A stretch of 25,684 bases of DNA from positions 1 through 25,684 of the forward strand of contig URXY01000029.1 in the NCBI GenBank assembly GCA_900552015.1, read 5' to 3'. The position numbers were made by a program, and so were the translations under genes. The stretch comes from an uncultured Eubacteriales bacterium. GTDB lineage: Bacteria; Bacillota; Clostridia; Oscillospirales; Oscillospiraceae. The notes under the pieces are model-generated. The model was not told where the DNA came from and ran no database searches. It was given only the letters and a program-made list of their open reading frames with translations. Below are positions 1-6,651 of the stretch, one piece after another; position 1 is the first letter of the stretch, and every line of letters begins with the position of its first letter.

Positions 1-640
1 CATCCTTGAAGTGACCGCCTGCGTTCCATTCCAGTGTGCAATCTGCGCCGCGCCGAGTCAGGGCGGTGTGCAGGGCGCGGATGTTGTCACCCACAGCCGC
101 CATCGTCTGATTTTTGGTATGTTCCTCGCGGTCACCAAGGCTGAGGTAAACGCGCTGCGTTTGGATAGGGTGCGCCGCTTCGTATTCTGGCCAGCCGGGA
201 AACCACACGGACGGCGAAGCCGCCGCCACGCCGTACAGGGTATCGGTCCGGGTTGCCGCCCACAGCGCAAACAGCCCCGCCAGCGAGTAGCCGCCCAAAA
301 TAACCTTGGCATCTTCCTTTATAGAATACTGCCGACGGATGCTCGGCACAGCCTGCTCCAGCCACGCCAGCGTATCCTCTGCCCTGCCGCCGAAGCCCTG
401 CTTGCCCCACGCGGGCGGTGCGGACCAAGGCGACAGGTCGTCGTTCCAATTTTCCACGGGGACAGCGACCAGCAAAAACGGTCGTGCGGTTTGCCGTCGC
501 AGGGCTTCCGCTTCCCGTTCCATCCCTGCAGGGTCGTGCTCGTCCGCCATTTGCAGCAGCAGGTATTCGGCGCCGACCGTGCCATAGACTCGGCAGGTTC
601 TGTTTTGTATCTGCAATACCCGGTCATCCATAAAATTCAT
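1..640 (-). CDS. alpha/beta-hydrolase esterase, partial (3' end off the left edge)
   Basis: An open minus-strand frame runs from ATG 640 through the left edge with no stop, giving about 213 residues. It has the nucleophile elbow of alpha/beta hydrolases in GGYSLAGLFALW (G-x-S-x-G, Ser near residue 118). A later acidic stretch (LSLGDREEH) and a His in NAGGHF next to the window edge fit the Asp and His of the triad. The layout resembles Fes/IroE-type putative esterases (acyl or enterobactin-type ester hydrolases), but the substrate cannot be told. An AAAGGA sequence lies close before ATG 640. A second in-frame ATG at 631 would have a longer spacing. A sigma-A-type promoter lies just upstream. 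The family call is firm and the specific function is not. Confidence 0.8.
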   Translation of the reverse strand, partial: MNFMDDRVLQIQNRTCRVYGTVGAEYLLLQMADEHDPAGMEREAEALRRQTARPFLLVAVPVENWNDDLSPWSAPPAWGKQGFGGRAEDTLAWLEQAVPSIRRQYSIKEDAKVILGGYSLAGLFALWAATRTDTLYGVAAASPSVWFPGWPEYEAAHPIQTQRVYLSLGDREEHTKNQTMAAVGDNIRALHTALTRRGADCTLEWNAGGHFKD

Positions 641-1023
641 GATTCCTTTTCTTTGCTTTCTTTTGCATTATAATGCCTGCACACCAAAGAATCAAGATTG
701 CGCCGGATGCACTTCCCCGAAAGTTTTTTGCTGCACTTGCATCACATCTGCACAACATCCGCATTGCGCTTGTATATACGTGTATAATCCCGCGTGTTAC
801 AATTAGGTGCGTCAAGTGCATTTTATGTACATTGATATATCCCGGCAGAATTTCATATATTTCCATAGTATCGTCTTATTTCTACCTTCACCCTCTCATA
901 TAATTCCACACAAATCCATGCTTTTCCATGCCGCATGGGTGTAGAATTGGTGTAAATTCTCGGACGCTCCACGTTGTAAAATGTCTTCCAACAAGGTCTA
1001 ATATTCCTCTGTCAGATGTCTTA
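641..1023. other. intergenic region, AT-richer, no gene seen
   Basis: Apart from the esterase promoter at 667-695, I see no credible gene on either strand. The stretch 760-900 is AT-rich with a short imperfect palindrome around 773-786 (TATATACGTGTATA). Positions up to 1023 are the 3' exon side of the adjacent group II intron. Confidence 0.5.
667..695 (-). promoter_or_regulatory. sigma-A-type promoter of the esterase
   Basis: Minus strand: TTGATT (695-690), 17-base spacer, perfect TATAAT (672-667), about 27 bases before the esterase start codon. Confidence 0.65.
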
Positions 1024-2071
1024 ATCGAGTAGGAGGCTCTCTCAAAGATAGCCGACCTCTCACACCACCGTGCGTACCGACCGGTACACGGCGGTTCAAC
1101 AGCATAAGTGCAAGGACTCGTAGTAGTTGAGGATACTAAAGTATCCCGCTGCTGCGAGCCTTTCGTTTGTAATGGAACACTTTAATACAGGACTACCGGC
1201 GATACGCCAATATCCCAGTCTGGAATTTGCAGCTTCTGTGCGATTGCCTGCTGAATCACACGGTCTACTACCGTGGGGATTCCCAGCTTTCGCACGCTGC
1301 CATCCGGTTTCGGGATTTCCTTCCGCCGCACCGGGCTGGGCATATAGCTTCCGTCCCGGATGCTCTGCAAAAGTTCTCCCCTGTGTTCCTTCAACCACGG
1401 CAGTGCTTTCTCTACGGTCATTCCGTCGATTCCCGCTGCGCCGTGGTTTCTCTTGACCCGCTTGTGGGCGCTGTTCAGGTTATCCCTGCCCAGTATTGCT
1501 TCCAGCAGGTCACTTGCACCGTCTCGTTCTTTCCCTTCTCTGCAGTCAGTGCTCCGCGCTTCTGCATACCCTTTGTGTTCCACACTATCTCTTTGCAGGA
1601 AGCCCTCGTTCCCTTGGTATTCTGCTTTCAATACACCGACCTCCCTTCCGGTCTGTACTTGAGACTTACGATTGTTCGGCCCTTCCCTTGAAAAAAATCA
1701 AGGTACTATGGCCTCGGCTGACTTCTTGCAGTTCGTTGTTACTGCGGCTTTCGGATTTCCTACTTCCCGTCTGCAAGTCCTCCCCGGGTAAGAACGACAA
1801 CTTTCCTCCTATGTAACCGCCACATTTACCGCACGGGATTCGGACAGCATTGGACTTTGTGTTGTTTGGCACACTCGTCCGTCCCTGTGCGGCCTACTAT
1901 GTGATTTCTGTTCGTCGGTTCAGGAGTTTGCCCGCCAAGGCTCCTCACCTTGACATCCGGCTTCCTTCAGATTCCACCTCACGATGAACACCCTTGCCTT
2001 CGGCTAACGCTTCCTACTGCCGAGCGCGTAGTGGCCTTTCACCACCTAGTTGTTGCCCATGCCGGGCGCAC
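1024..2071 (-). mobile_element. class-C (IIC) group II intron, internally deleted, both ends intact
   Basis: On the minus strand the element begins at 2071 with GTGCGCCCGGCATGGG, the class-C 5' splice-site and domain I start. It continues through typical domain I sequence (GGTGGTGAAAGGCCAC, then GGAATCTGAAGGAAGC). At the other end (about 1098-1050) is domain V-like sequence GAACCGCCGTGTACCGG with its pairing half ACGCACGGTGGTGTGAGAGG. A domain VI hairpin follows, ending in CCTACTCGAT at 1024, a common 3' end of this class. The length is about 1.05 kb against roughly 1.8-1.9 kb for complete members, because most of the reverse transcriptase gene is missing. The 5' end lies 8 bases after a terminator stem, the known target preference of class-C introns. 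Confidence 0.88.
1096..1631 (-). pseudogene. ltrA-like: group II intron reverse transcriptase/maturase, internally deleted and out of frame
   Basis: The first 130 or so codons (from 1631) are the N-terminus of a class-C intron-encoded protein: GNEGFLQRDSVEH, DLLEAILGRDNL, HGAAGIDGMTVE, RRKEIPKPDGSVRKLGIPT and VVDRVIQQAIAQ. The frame then changes near 1228-1243. The extreme C-terminus of the same family follows in another frame (ANSRLGYWRIAGSPVLK, then AAAGYFSILNYYESLHLCC), stopping at 1096. Everything between is gone: the catalytic palm with its YADD motif, the thumb and most of the maturase domain, roughly 800 bases judged by family length. No functional reverse transcriptase can be made. 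The start codon is uncertain, because family members often start slightly upstream. Confidence 0.9.
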
Positions 2072-2079
2072 CAAAATGC

Positions 2080-2115
2080 AAAGCGAGGACGCCGGATTTT
2101 CGGCGTCCTCGCTTT
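2080..2115 (-). terminator. terminator of the yjdF-family gene; target site of the intron
   Basis: A perfect 15-bp stem (AAAGCGAGGACGCCG with CGGCGTCCTCGCTTT) has a 6-base loop. On the minus strand it is followed by GCATTTTG and then immediately by the intron's first base at 2071, so the insertion split the terminator's T-rich tail from downstream DNA. Confidence 0.8.
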
Positions 2116-2160
2116 CTGCTCATGAACGGTATTGGGTTGATACCCCTGCGCGGGGGTGCC

Positions 2161-2574
2161 TTATCTGCCCCGATGCTTTTCTTTTCGTTTCTGTTGCTTT
2201 TGCGCAAAGCGGCGCTGCTTTTCCTCGTCGCGCTGCGCACGGTTCTGCGCGGTCCGCGCCAGCTTGTTTGCTTCACGCTGCATTTGCAGCGCCTGCTGCG
2301 ATCTTGTGCCGATTGCAGCGGCAGTCTCTTTTCGGAGCTGACGCTGCGAGCGCTTGGGATTGGCGGCGGCTCTCTTTTGCGGTGCGGCAACAGACGGACT
2401 GAAGCGCAGTCGGCTGTGATTTTTGAGCAGATATTCCCAAACCTCGTAGTCTTTCGGTTCTGCACCGAAGGTGATCTTGCATACCGAGAGCCGCTGCCTC
2501 TCGATGCGCTCGAACACGCCGACCCAGAACGGCGGCTCAAAAAACACGGTCAGCTTTGTGGAATCAATGTCCAT
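2161..2574 (-). CDS. yjdF: YjdF family protein (DUF2992)
   Basis: The 137-residue product matches the YjdF/DUF2992 pattern. It has an N-terminal core KLTVFFEPPFWVGVFER, then LSVCKITFGAEPKDYEV, then a highly basic Arg/Lys/Gln-rich C-terminal half ending in KRKEKHRGR. I chose ATG 2574 because CAGGAGGG lies 7 bases upstream. The frame is open farther upstream, but that stretch is the probable riboswitch leader. The biochemical role of YjdF is not established. In many Firmicutes it is controlled by the yjdF RNA, which binds azaaromatic compounds, suggesting a role in handling such toxic compounds. The basic tail suggests RNA or ribosome binding (inference). Its terminator lies at 2080-2115. Confidence 0.9.
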   Translation of the reverse strand: MDIDSTKLTVFFEPPFWVGVFERIERQRLSVCKITFGAEPKDYEVWEYLLKNHSRLRFSPSVAAPQKRAAANPKRSQRQLRKETAAAIGTRSQQALQMQREANKLARTAQNRAQRDEEKQRRFAQKQQKRKEKHRGR

Positions 2575-2594
2575 AACGAATCCCTCCTGAAATT

Positions 2595-2685
2595 GATGCC
2601 GGCAGAAACGGACGACCCGGAGGGGAGGGTTACTTACCTGTGCCATGCGGCGCAGACGGCTGGGCTACCTACCAGCTCTGGCATC
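2595..2685 (-). promoter_or_regulatory. probable yjdF riboswitch (azaaromatic-sensing)
   Basis: The minus-strand leader of the yjdF gene is closed by GATGCC (2685-2680) pairing with GGCATC (2600-2595). Inside are GCTGGTAGGTAGCCCAGC and CAGGTAAGTAACCC, which look like the conserved core of the yjdF motif. The 3' closing strand lies just ahead of the ribosome-binding site (CAGGAGGG, 2588-2581), as expected for translational control. The assignment rests on position and these motifs. A covariance-model hit would confirm it. Confidence 0.65.
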
Positions 2686-2760
2686 CTCAAAAAGGACACG
2701 TTGCGTTTTTATCCTGCCAAATATAGAGCACGTTTCCGTGCGATCTACCACTGTTTTTGC

Positions 2761-3303
2761 TCAATAATTCTCCGCGTGGACTTCGAAGTAGCTCTGGGGG
2801 TGGTTGCAGGTGGGGCAGACGTCGGGGGCTTTGGTGCCGACGACGATGTGGCCGCAGTTGCGGCACTCCCAGACCTTGACCTCGCTCTTTTCAAAGACCT
2901 TGGCGGTCTCGACGTTGCGCAGCAGCGCGCGGTAGCGCTCTTCGTGATGGCGCTCGATCTCGCCGACGAGGCGGAACTTCTGCGCCAGCTCGGGAAAGCC
3001 CTCTTCCTCTGCGGTCTTGGCGAAAGAATCGTACATGTCGGTCCACTCGTAGTTTTCGCCCTCAGCGGCGGAGAGCAGATTGTCGGCGGTGGAGCCAATG
3101 CCCTGGAGCTCCTTGAACCACATCTTGGCGTGCTCCTTTTCGTTGTCCGCGGTCTTCTGGAAGAGCGCGGCGATCTGCTCATAGCCCTCCTTCTTGGCGG
3201 TGGAGGCGAAGAAGGTGTACTTGTTGCGCGCCTCGGATTCGCCCGAGAAGGCGGTGCGCAGGTTCTGCTCGGTCTTGGTACCGGAATACTTGTTGGTCTT
3301 CAT
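2761..3303 (-). CDS. rbr: rubrerythrin
   Basis: This 180-residue protein reduces hydrogen peroxide to water in the anaerobic cytoplasm using electrons from rubredoxin or NADH-linked partners. The N-terminal ferritin-like four-helix domain carries the di-iron ligands (GESEARNKY near residue 22, DNEKEH at 54-58, GEIERHHEER at 115-124). A C-terminal rubredoxin domain has CRNC (147-150) and CPTC (163-166). Length and domain order are those of a standard rubrerythrin. ATG 3303 is preferred over an upstream in-frame ATG at 3339 because GGGAG lies 9 bases ahead and the longer start would overlap perR. It lies 16 bases after perR, so it is cotranscribed and probably derepressed by peroxide. Confidence 0.95.
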   Translation of the reverse strand: MKTNKYSGTKTEQNLRTAFSGESEARNKYTFFASTAKKEGYEQIAALFQKTADNEKEHAKMWFKELQGIGSTADNLLSAAEGENYEWTDMYDSFAKTAEEEGFPELAQKFRLVGEIERHHEERYRALLRNVETAKVFEKSEVKVWECRNCGHIVVGTKAPDVCPTCNHPQSYFEVHAENY

Positions 3304-3319
3304 GGTGAAATTCTCCCTT

Positions 3320-3706
3320 TCATCTTTCAAAATTTTCATGCGGCTCCTGCGCCTTGCGGCAGGCGGGGCAGAGATAGTGGATACGAAGGTCGTAGGACTG
3401 GATGCGCGCGCCGAGCGCGACCTCGATGTCTTGCGTCAGGTCAGTGAACTTGAAGTCCGTGAGCGTGCCGCAGCGGGTGCAGATCAGGTGATCGTGGCGC
3501 GTGGTGTTGTCGTAGCGGTCGGACGAGCCTGGCTGTGACAGGCGGATGAGCTTGCCGTCAGCCACAAGCGCGTTGAGGTTGTTATACACCGTAGCTTGCG
3601 CAATTTTCGGGTTTGTCTGCTTCATTTGCAAAAAAACCTGCTCGGCGGTCGGGTGCTCGGCGGAGCACAGGACGAGGTCGAGGATCTGTCGAGCGTACTT
3701 GGTCAT
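3320..3706 (-). CDS. perR: PerR-type peroxide-sensing Fur-family repressor
   Basis: This 128-residue Fur-family protein has a winged helix (NPKIAQATVYNNLNAL, residues 32-47) and a structural zinc site of four cysteines (C76, C79, C113, C116). Residues H18, D66, H71, H73 and D84 line up with the metal-binding His/Asp set of Bacillus PerR, whose oxidation at His inactivates the repressor. One residue is missing between D66 and H71. The N-terminus is about 18 residues shorter than B. subtilis PerR. The start ATG 3706 has GGAGGG 4 bases upstream. It heads a two-gene operon with rubrerythrin, the classic peroxide-defence pairing. Fur cannot be formally excluded, but the context and residues favour PerR. 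Confidence 0.9.
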   Translation of the reverse strand: MTKYARQILDLVLCSAEHPTAEQVFLQMKQTNPKIAQATVYNNLNALVADGKLIRLSQPGSSDRYDNTTRHDHLICTRCGTLTDFKFTDLTQDIEVALGARIQSYDLRIHYLCPACRKAQEPHENFER

Positions 3707-3726
3707 GCGTCCCTCCTGAATAAGAA

Positions 3727-3741
3727 TTAGAATAATTCTTA
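3727..3741 (-). promoter_or_regulatory. Per/Fur-box-like operator (7-1-7)
   Basis: TTAGAAT-A-ATTCTTA is a 7-1-7 inverted repeat with one mismatch, close to the Bacillus Per box. It lies within a larger perfect repeat AATAAGAAT/ATTCTTATT (3719-3743). It overlaps the -10 box and transcription start of perR-rbr, the right place for autorepression. Confidence 0.7.
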
Positions 3742-3768
3742 TTATAACGATGGAAAATGGTTTGTCAA
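3741..3768 (-). promoter_or_regulatory. promoter of the perR-rbr operon
   Basis: Minus strand: perfect TTGACA (3768-3763), 16-base spacer, perfect TATAAT (3746-3741). This is the strongest sigma-A match in the window and lies 35 bases before the perR start. Confidence 0.85.
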
Positions 3769-3791
3769 GCGGAAAATCAAAAACAGTTTGC

Positions 3792-3822
3792 GTCATGCGC
3801 GCACGCGCTGAGGCATACCCTT
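3792..3822 (+). promoter_or_regulatory. candidate sporulation (sigma-E/K-like) promoter of dpaAB
   Basis: GTCATGCG (3792-3799), 14-base gap, then CATACCCTT (3814-3822) resembles mother-cell sigma-factor promoters, whose -10 core is CATA. It sits about 20 bases before the dpaA start, and no convincing sigma-A promoter is present there. This is a motif-level inference. Confidence 0.4.
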
Positions 3823-3842
3823 TATGGAAAAGGGGGAATGAG

Positions 3843-4670
3843 ATGGACCAGACGATAGCATTCCTGGGCGGTGACGCGCGCATGCGCCTGCTCGCTCAGA
3901 TGATGGCGGTGGAGGGTTACGACGTCTGCTCGTGGGAGCTGAGCGGCGCACCAAAGCCATTGGCGCTGTGCGACGCGCTGAAAGCGGAGATCATCGTCCT
4001 GCCGCTGCCGGCGGAGAAAAACGGCTATTTGAGCGGCACGGAGCTCACGATGGAGAGCCTGCTGCGCTCGCTGCGGCGCGAGCACCGCATTTTCGCGGGC
4101 AATGTGGGAAACGACGCGTCAACGCTCGCGCAGTCGTTGGGGCTTACGATCACGGACTACTTTGCCTCGGAAGAACTGAGCGTGCGCAACGCGATCCCGA
4201 CGGCGGAGGGGGCCATCGAGGCGGCGATGAAGCACACGAGTGTCACGCTGCACGGCACGCCGTGCCTCGTGCTCGGCTTTGGCCGCATCGGAAAGGTGCT
4301 CGCGCACAATCTGAGCGCGCTGGGAGCGAAGGTCAGCGTCAGCGCGCGCAAGCGGTCGGACCTTGCGTGGATCGACGCGTTCGGCTACGCGCCGCTGCAC
4401 ACGAACCGCCTCTCCGGCACGCTGGGGGAATTCCGCGTGGTGTTCAACACCGTGCCGCATCAGGTATTGGACGAAACGCTCCTTGCCGAGCTGCCGCCGG
4501 ACTGCCTGCTCATCGAGCTTGCGAGCGCGAGCGGCTTTGACATGGACGCGGTCGAAACGCTGCGCCTTTCGTATCTCAAGGCAGGGGGACTGCCCGGGCG
4601 CGTCGCGCCGGAGACGGCGGCGCGGGCCATCAAAAAGACGTTATGTCGACTCATCAAGGAGGAAGCATGA
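3843..4670 (+). CDS. dpaA: dipicolinate synthase subunit A
   Basis: The 275-residue product matches DpaA (SpoVFA). With DpaB it converts the lysine-pathway intermediate dihydrodipicolinate (or its precursor) to dipicolinic acid in the mother cell, for loading into the spore core. An N-terminal Rossmann-like part (IAFLGGDARM) is followed by a dinucleotide-binding loop (LVLGFGRIGKVLAHNL, about residue 140-155) typical of the D-isomer dehydrogenase-like fold of this family. ATG 3843 has a GGGGGA ribosome-binding site. An out-of-frame ATG 5 bases earlier is ignored. The stop overlaps the dpaB start (ATGA), so the two are translationally coupled. Its presence shows that the organism makes, or made, endospores. 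Confidence 0.95.
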   Translation: MDQTIAFLGGDARMRLLAQMMAVEGYDVCSWELSGAPKPLALCDALKAEIIVLPLPAEKNGYLSGTELTMESLLRSLRREHRIFAGNVGNDASTLAQSLGLTITDYFASEELSVRNAIPTAEGAIEAAMKHTSVTLHGTPCLVLGFGRIGKVLAHNLSALGAKVSVSARKRSDLAWIDAFGYAPLHTNRLSGTLGEFRVVFNTVPHQVLDETLLAELPPDCLLIELASASGFDMDAVETLRLSYLKAGGLPGRVAPETAARAIKKTLCRLIKEEA

Positions 4671-5227
4671 AGATCGGATTTGCCTTTTGCGGCTCGTTCT
4701 GCAACCATCCCGAGCTGCTGAAACTCTACGAGGACATCGCACGCGAGCATGAGATCGTCCCGATTTTGTCGGAAAACGCAGCGAAGTATTCCACGCGCTT
4801 CGGCACGGCGGAGGACTTCGTCACCCGCGTGGAGGCTATCGCGGGGAGAAAGGCCGTGCGCGATATCGTCGAAGCCGAGCCCCTCGGCCCGCAGGGCGCG
4901 ATGGAGGTGCTCGTCATCGCGCCCTGCACGGGAAACACGCTTGCCAAGCTCGCCCACGGCATTACGGACGGCCCGGTGACGATGGCGGCAAAGGGGCACC
5001 TGCGCAACGGAAAGCCCGTCGTGCTTGCGCTGGCGACGAACGACGGCCTATCCGCGAGCGCGCCGAACATCGCGGTGCTGCTGAACCGCAAGAACTACTA
5101 TTTTGTCCCCTTCGGGCAGGACAACGCCGAAGCAAAGCCCACGTCGCTCATCGCGGACTTCCGCAAAATTATCCCGACGGCCGAGGCGGCGCTGGAGGGA
5201 AGACAAATTCAGCCGATTTTGCTGTGA
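4667..5227 (+). CDS. dpaB: dipicolinate synthase subunit B (flavoprotein-like)
   Basis: The 186-residue product matches DpaB (SpoVFB), a flavoprotein/HFCD-like subunit that acts with DpaA in dipicolinate synthesis. Visible family features are MKIGFAFCGSFCNH at the start, the VIAPCTGNTLAKLAHGITD core and MAAKGHLRNGKPVVLALATNDGL. ATG 4667 is chosen over an upstream in-frame ATG at 4643 because AAGGAGGA lies just before it and the ATGA overlap with dpaA is typical of coupled genes. Length is close to the usual 190-200 residues. A strong terminator follows at once, making dpaAB a closed two-gene unit. Some clostridia lack dpaAB and use an EtfA-type route, so its presence is a useful taxonomic hint. 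Confidence 0.95.
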   Translation: MKIGFAFCGSFCNHPELLKLYEDIAREHEIVPILSENAAKYSTRFGTAEDFVTRVEAIAGRKAVRDIVEAEPLGPQGAMEVLVIAPCTGNTLAKLAHGITDGPVTMAAKGHLRNGKPVVLALATNDGLSASAPNIAVLLNRKNYYFVPFGQDNAEAKPTSLIADFRKIIPTAEAALEGRQIQPILL

Positions 5228-5231
5228 AATG

Positions 5232-5259
5232 AAAAAGGCAGGAATTTCCTGCCTTTTTT
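5232..5259 (+). terminator. terminator of dpaAB
   Basis: An 11-bp stem, AAAAAGGCAGG with CCTGCCTTTTT, has an AATTT loop and ends in a run of T residues, 5 bases after the dpaB stop. Confidence 0.9.
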
Positions 5260-5312
5260 GCAATGTAACAGTAAACTTGCGCACGTTTTTTGTCGATGCT
5301 CGCTGAACTTGC

Positions 5313-5341
5313 TTGAAAAAATCACGTCTGTCTCCTATACT
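5313..5341 (+). promoter_or_regulatory. sigma-A-type promoter of the DUF2812-like gene
   Basis: TTGAAA (5313-5318), 17-base spacer, TATACT (5336-5341), about 31 bases before ATG 5373. Confidence 0.75.
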
Positions 5342-5372
5342 TTGCATAGAGAGAAGAGAGGAGGGAACGCGA

Positions 5373-6604
5373 ATGGACGAGAACCTGCGCGAAGCGGCGG
5401 AGCTTCCGGAGGGTGGAGAGACTGCCGTACCTAAAGCTGCTGAGCCGGAAGCCGACGAGCCAAAGACGAAGAGCATCCGCTTTGCACCCAGCGCCTACGA
5501 CCCGCGCGGCATCGAGCAGTGGCTTTCTGAGCGCGCGGCGGAGGGGAAGCTCCTGCTCCGCTACGACGATTTTGTGATCGGCGAGCCGCGCGACTGCCGC
5601 TATCACCTGGAACCCGCCGCGGACGATGACGACCCCGACGAGCTGTTGCGCGAAAAGCGTGCCCGCCTGGGCTGGGAGTACGTCTGCCGGACGTCTTCTA
5701 TATCTGGCGCGGCGACAAGACCGCGCGTGCGCCCTCACCGCGCCCCTGCACGGATAGCTACGGCTACCGGCGGCTGCGCAAAAAAATGCGCGGCAGCTAT
5801 TTTCTGCCGCTAATCTATCTGGTGGCAGATGTGCTGCTCATTTATCTCCTGTTTTATGTGTGGAGTATCCCGCTGCTGTCGCTGCTCACGATGCCAAAGA
5901 ATGATGTGATTCAGGGTGTTTCACTTTTTCTTGGCAGCATCATTGGTATGTTCAGCGGCGCACAGGAGAGGAAAGAGATGCGCACGCTCAAACGCGCGAT
6001 GGAGGACTGCGAGCGCACGGAGAAGATGCCGCGCAACCGCTGGGCGGGGGTGGACCGCGCGCTTTCTCTCATTGTCGTTGTGCTGATGGTCGCGGTGCTC
6101 TTTGGAAAAGGGGGATACAGCAAGTACGGCGATGACTATGACGAGCCGACGCTGCCCTATCTTCGCGCCGAAGAGCTCGGCGGCGATCCGTTTGACTGGT
6201 GCTATCAGCGCGATCTTTCGACGCCGCTCGGCGGGCATGTGTATTCTGTCGGCGAAACACCGCATGCGGGAATGATCGACGGCTGGGAGCAGCTGAGCAC
6301 AGAGGTAGAATTCTACGCCCCTCGCATTTCCATGCTGGCCGCTCCGCTGGCGCATGAACTGCGCGACTATTTCATGGAAAGCGGTGCGCAGATGATTTCC
6401 ATCGACGGCTTTGACGAGGCGTACTACGCAGAATTTATCAAACCAAATACCCGGTTTCCCAATGAACCGGACGAAGTCCACCAGTTTCTTATCCTGCGCC
6501 GCGGGGGAGAGGTGCTTTACTTCCGCACCGAGGCGCCCGACGATCTGCGGGACCGTCTGGACGAATTTGCAGACATTTTTGATCAGTACAGCGAATTAGC
6601 ATAA
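5373..6604 (+). pseudogene. DUF2812-like membrane protein, frameshifted (two overlapping frames)
   Basis: A 5' frame from ATG 5373 (GAGGAGG 6 bases upstream) gives about 106 sensible residues, including DPRGIEQWLSERAAEGKLLL and LGWEYVC, a layout like the soluble head of DUF2812 proteins. At about 5685-5690 coding sense moves to the -1 frame: DVFYIWRGDK, SYGYRRLRKKMRGSYFLPL, two or three hydrophobic segments (near 5800-5960 and 6060-6110), then a charged roughly 160-residue C-terminal domain to TAA 6604. GC-rich third positions switch frame at the same point. An apparent second start at 5786 is internal to the gene. Promoter, ribosome-binding site and terminator are intact, so this is a recent one-base loss, a sequencing error or, less likely, regulated. 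Function unknown. Confidence 0.75.
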
Positions 6605-6642
6605 AAAGAAGTGCGTTCCTAACGGGAACGCACTTCTTTTTT
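6603..6642. terminator. bidirectional terminator between convergent genes
   Basis: A 17-bp stem, AAAAAGAAGTGCGTTCC with GGAACGCACTTCTTTTT, has a 5-base loop. It carries T runs in both orientations and separates the DUF2812-like gene from the convergent coiled-coil gene. Confidence 0.9.
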
Positions 6643-6651
6643 GCTATCTTG

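Noticed and set aside
2050..3447. 465-codon plus-strand open frame
   Set aside because: It crosses the yjdF gene, its riboswitch, rubrerythrin and part of perR on the opposite strand, all of which have clear motifs.
5786..6604. Separate membrane protein starting at ATG 5786
   Set aside because: Coding signal in this frame begins about 95 bases earlier (DVFYIWRGDK) and there is no ribosome-binding site before 5786, so it is the 3' part of the frameshifted gene.
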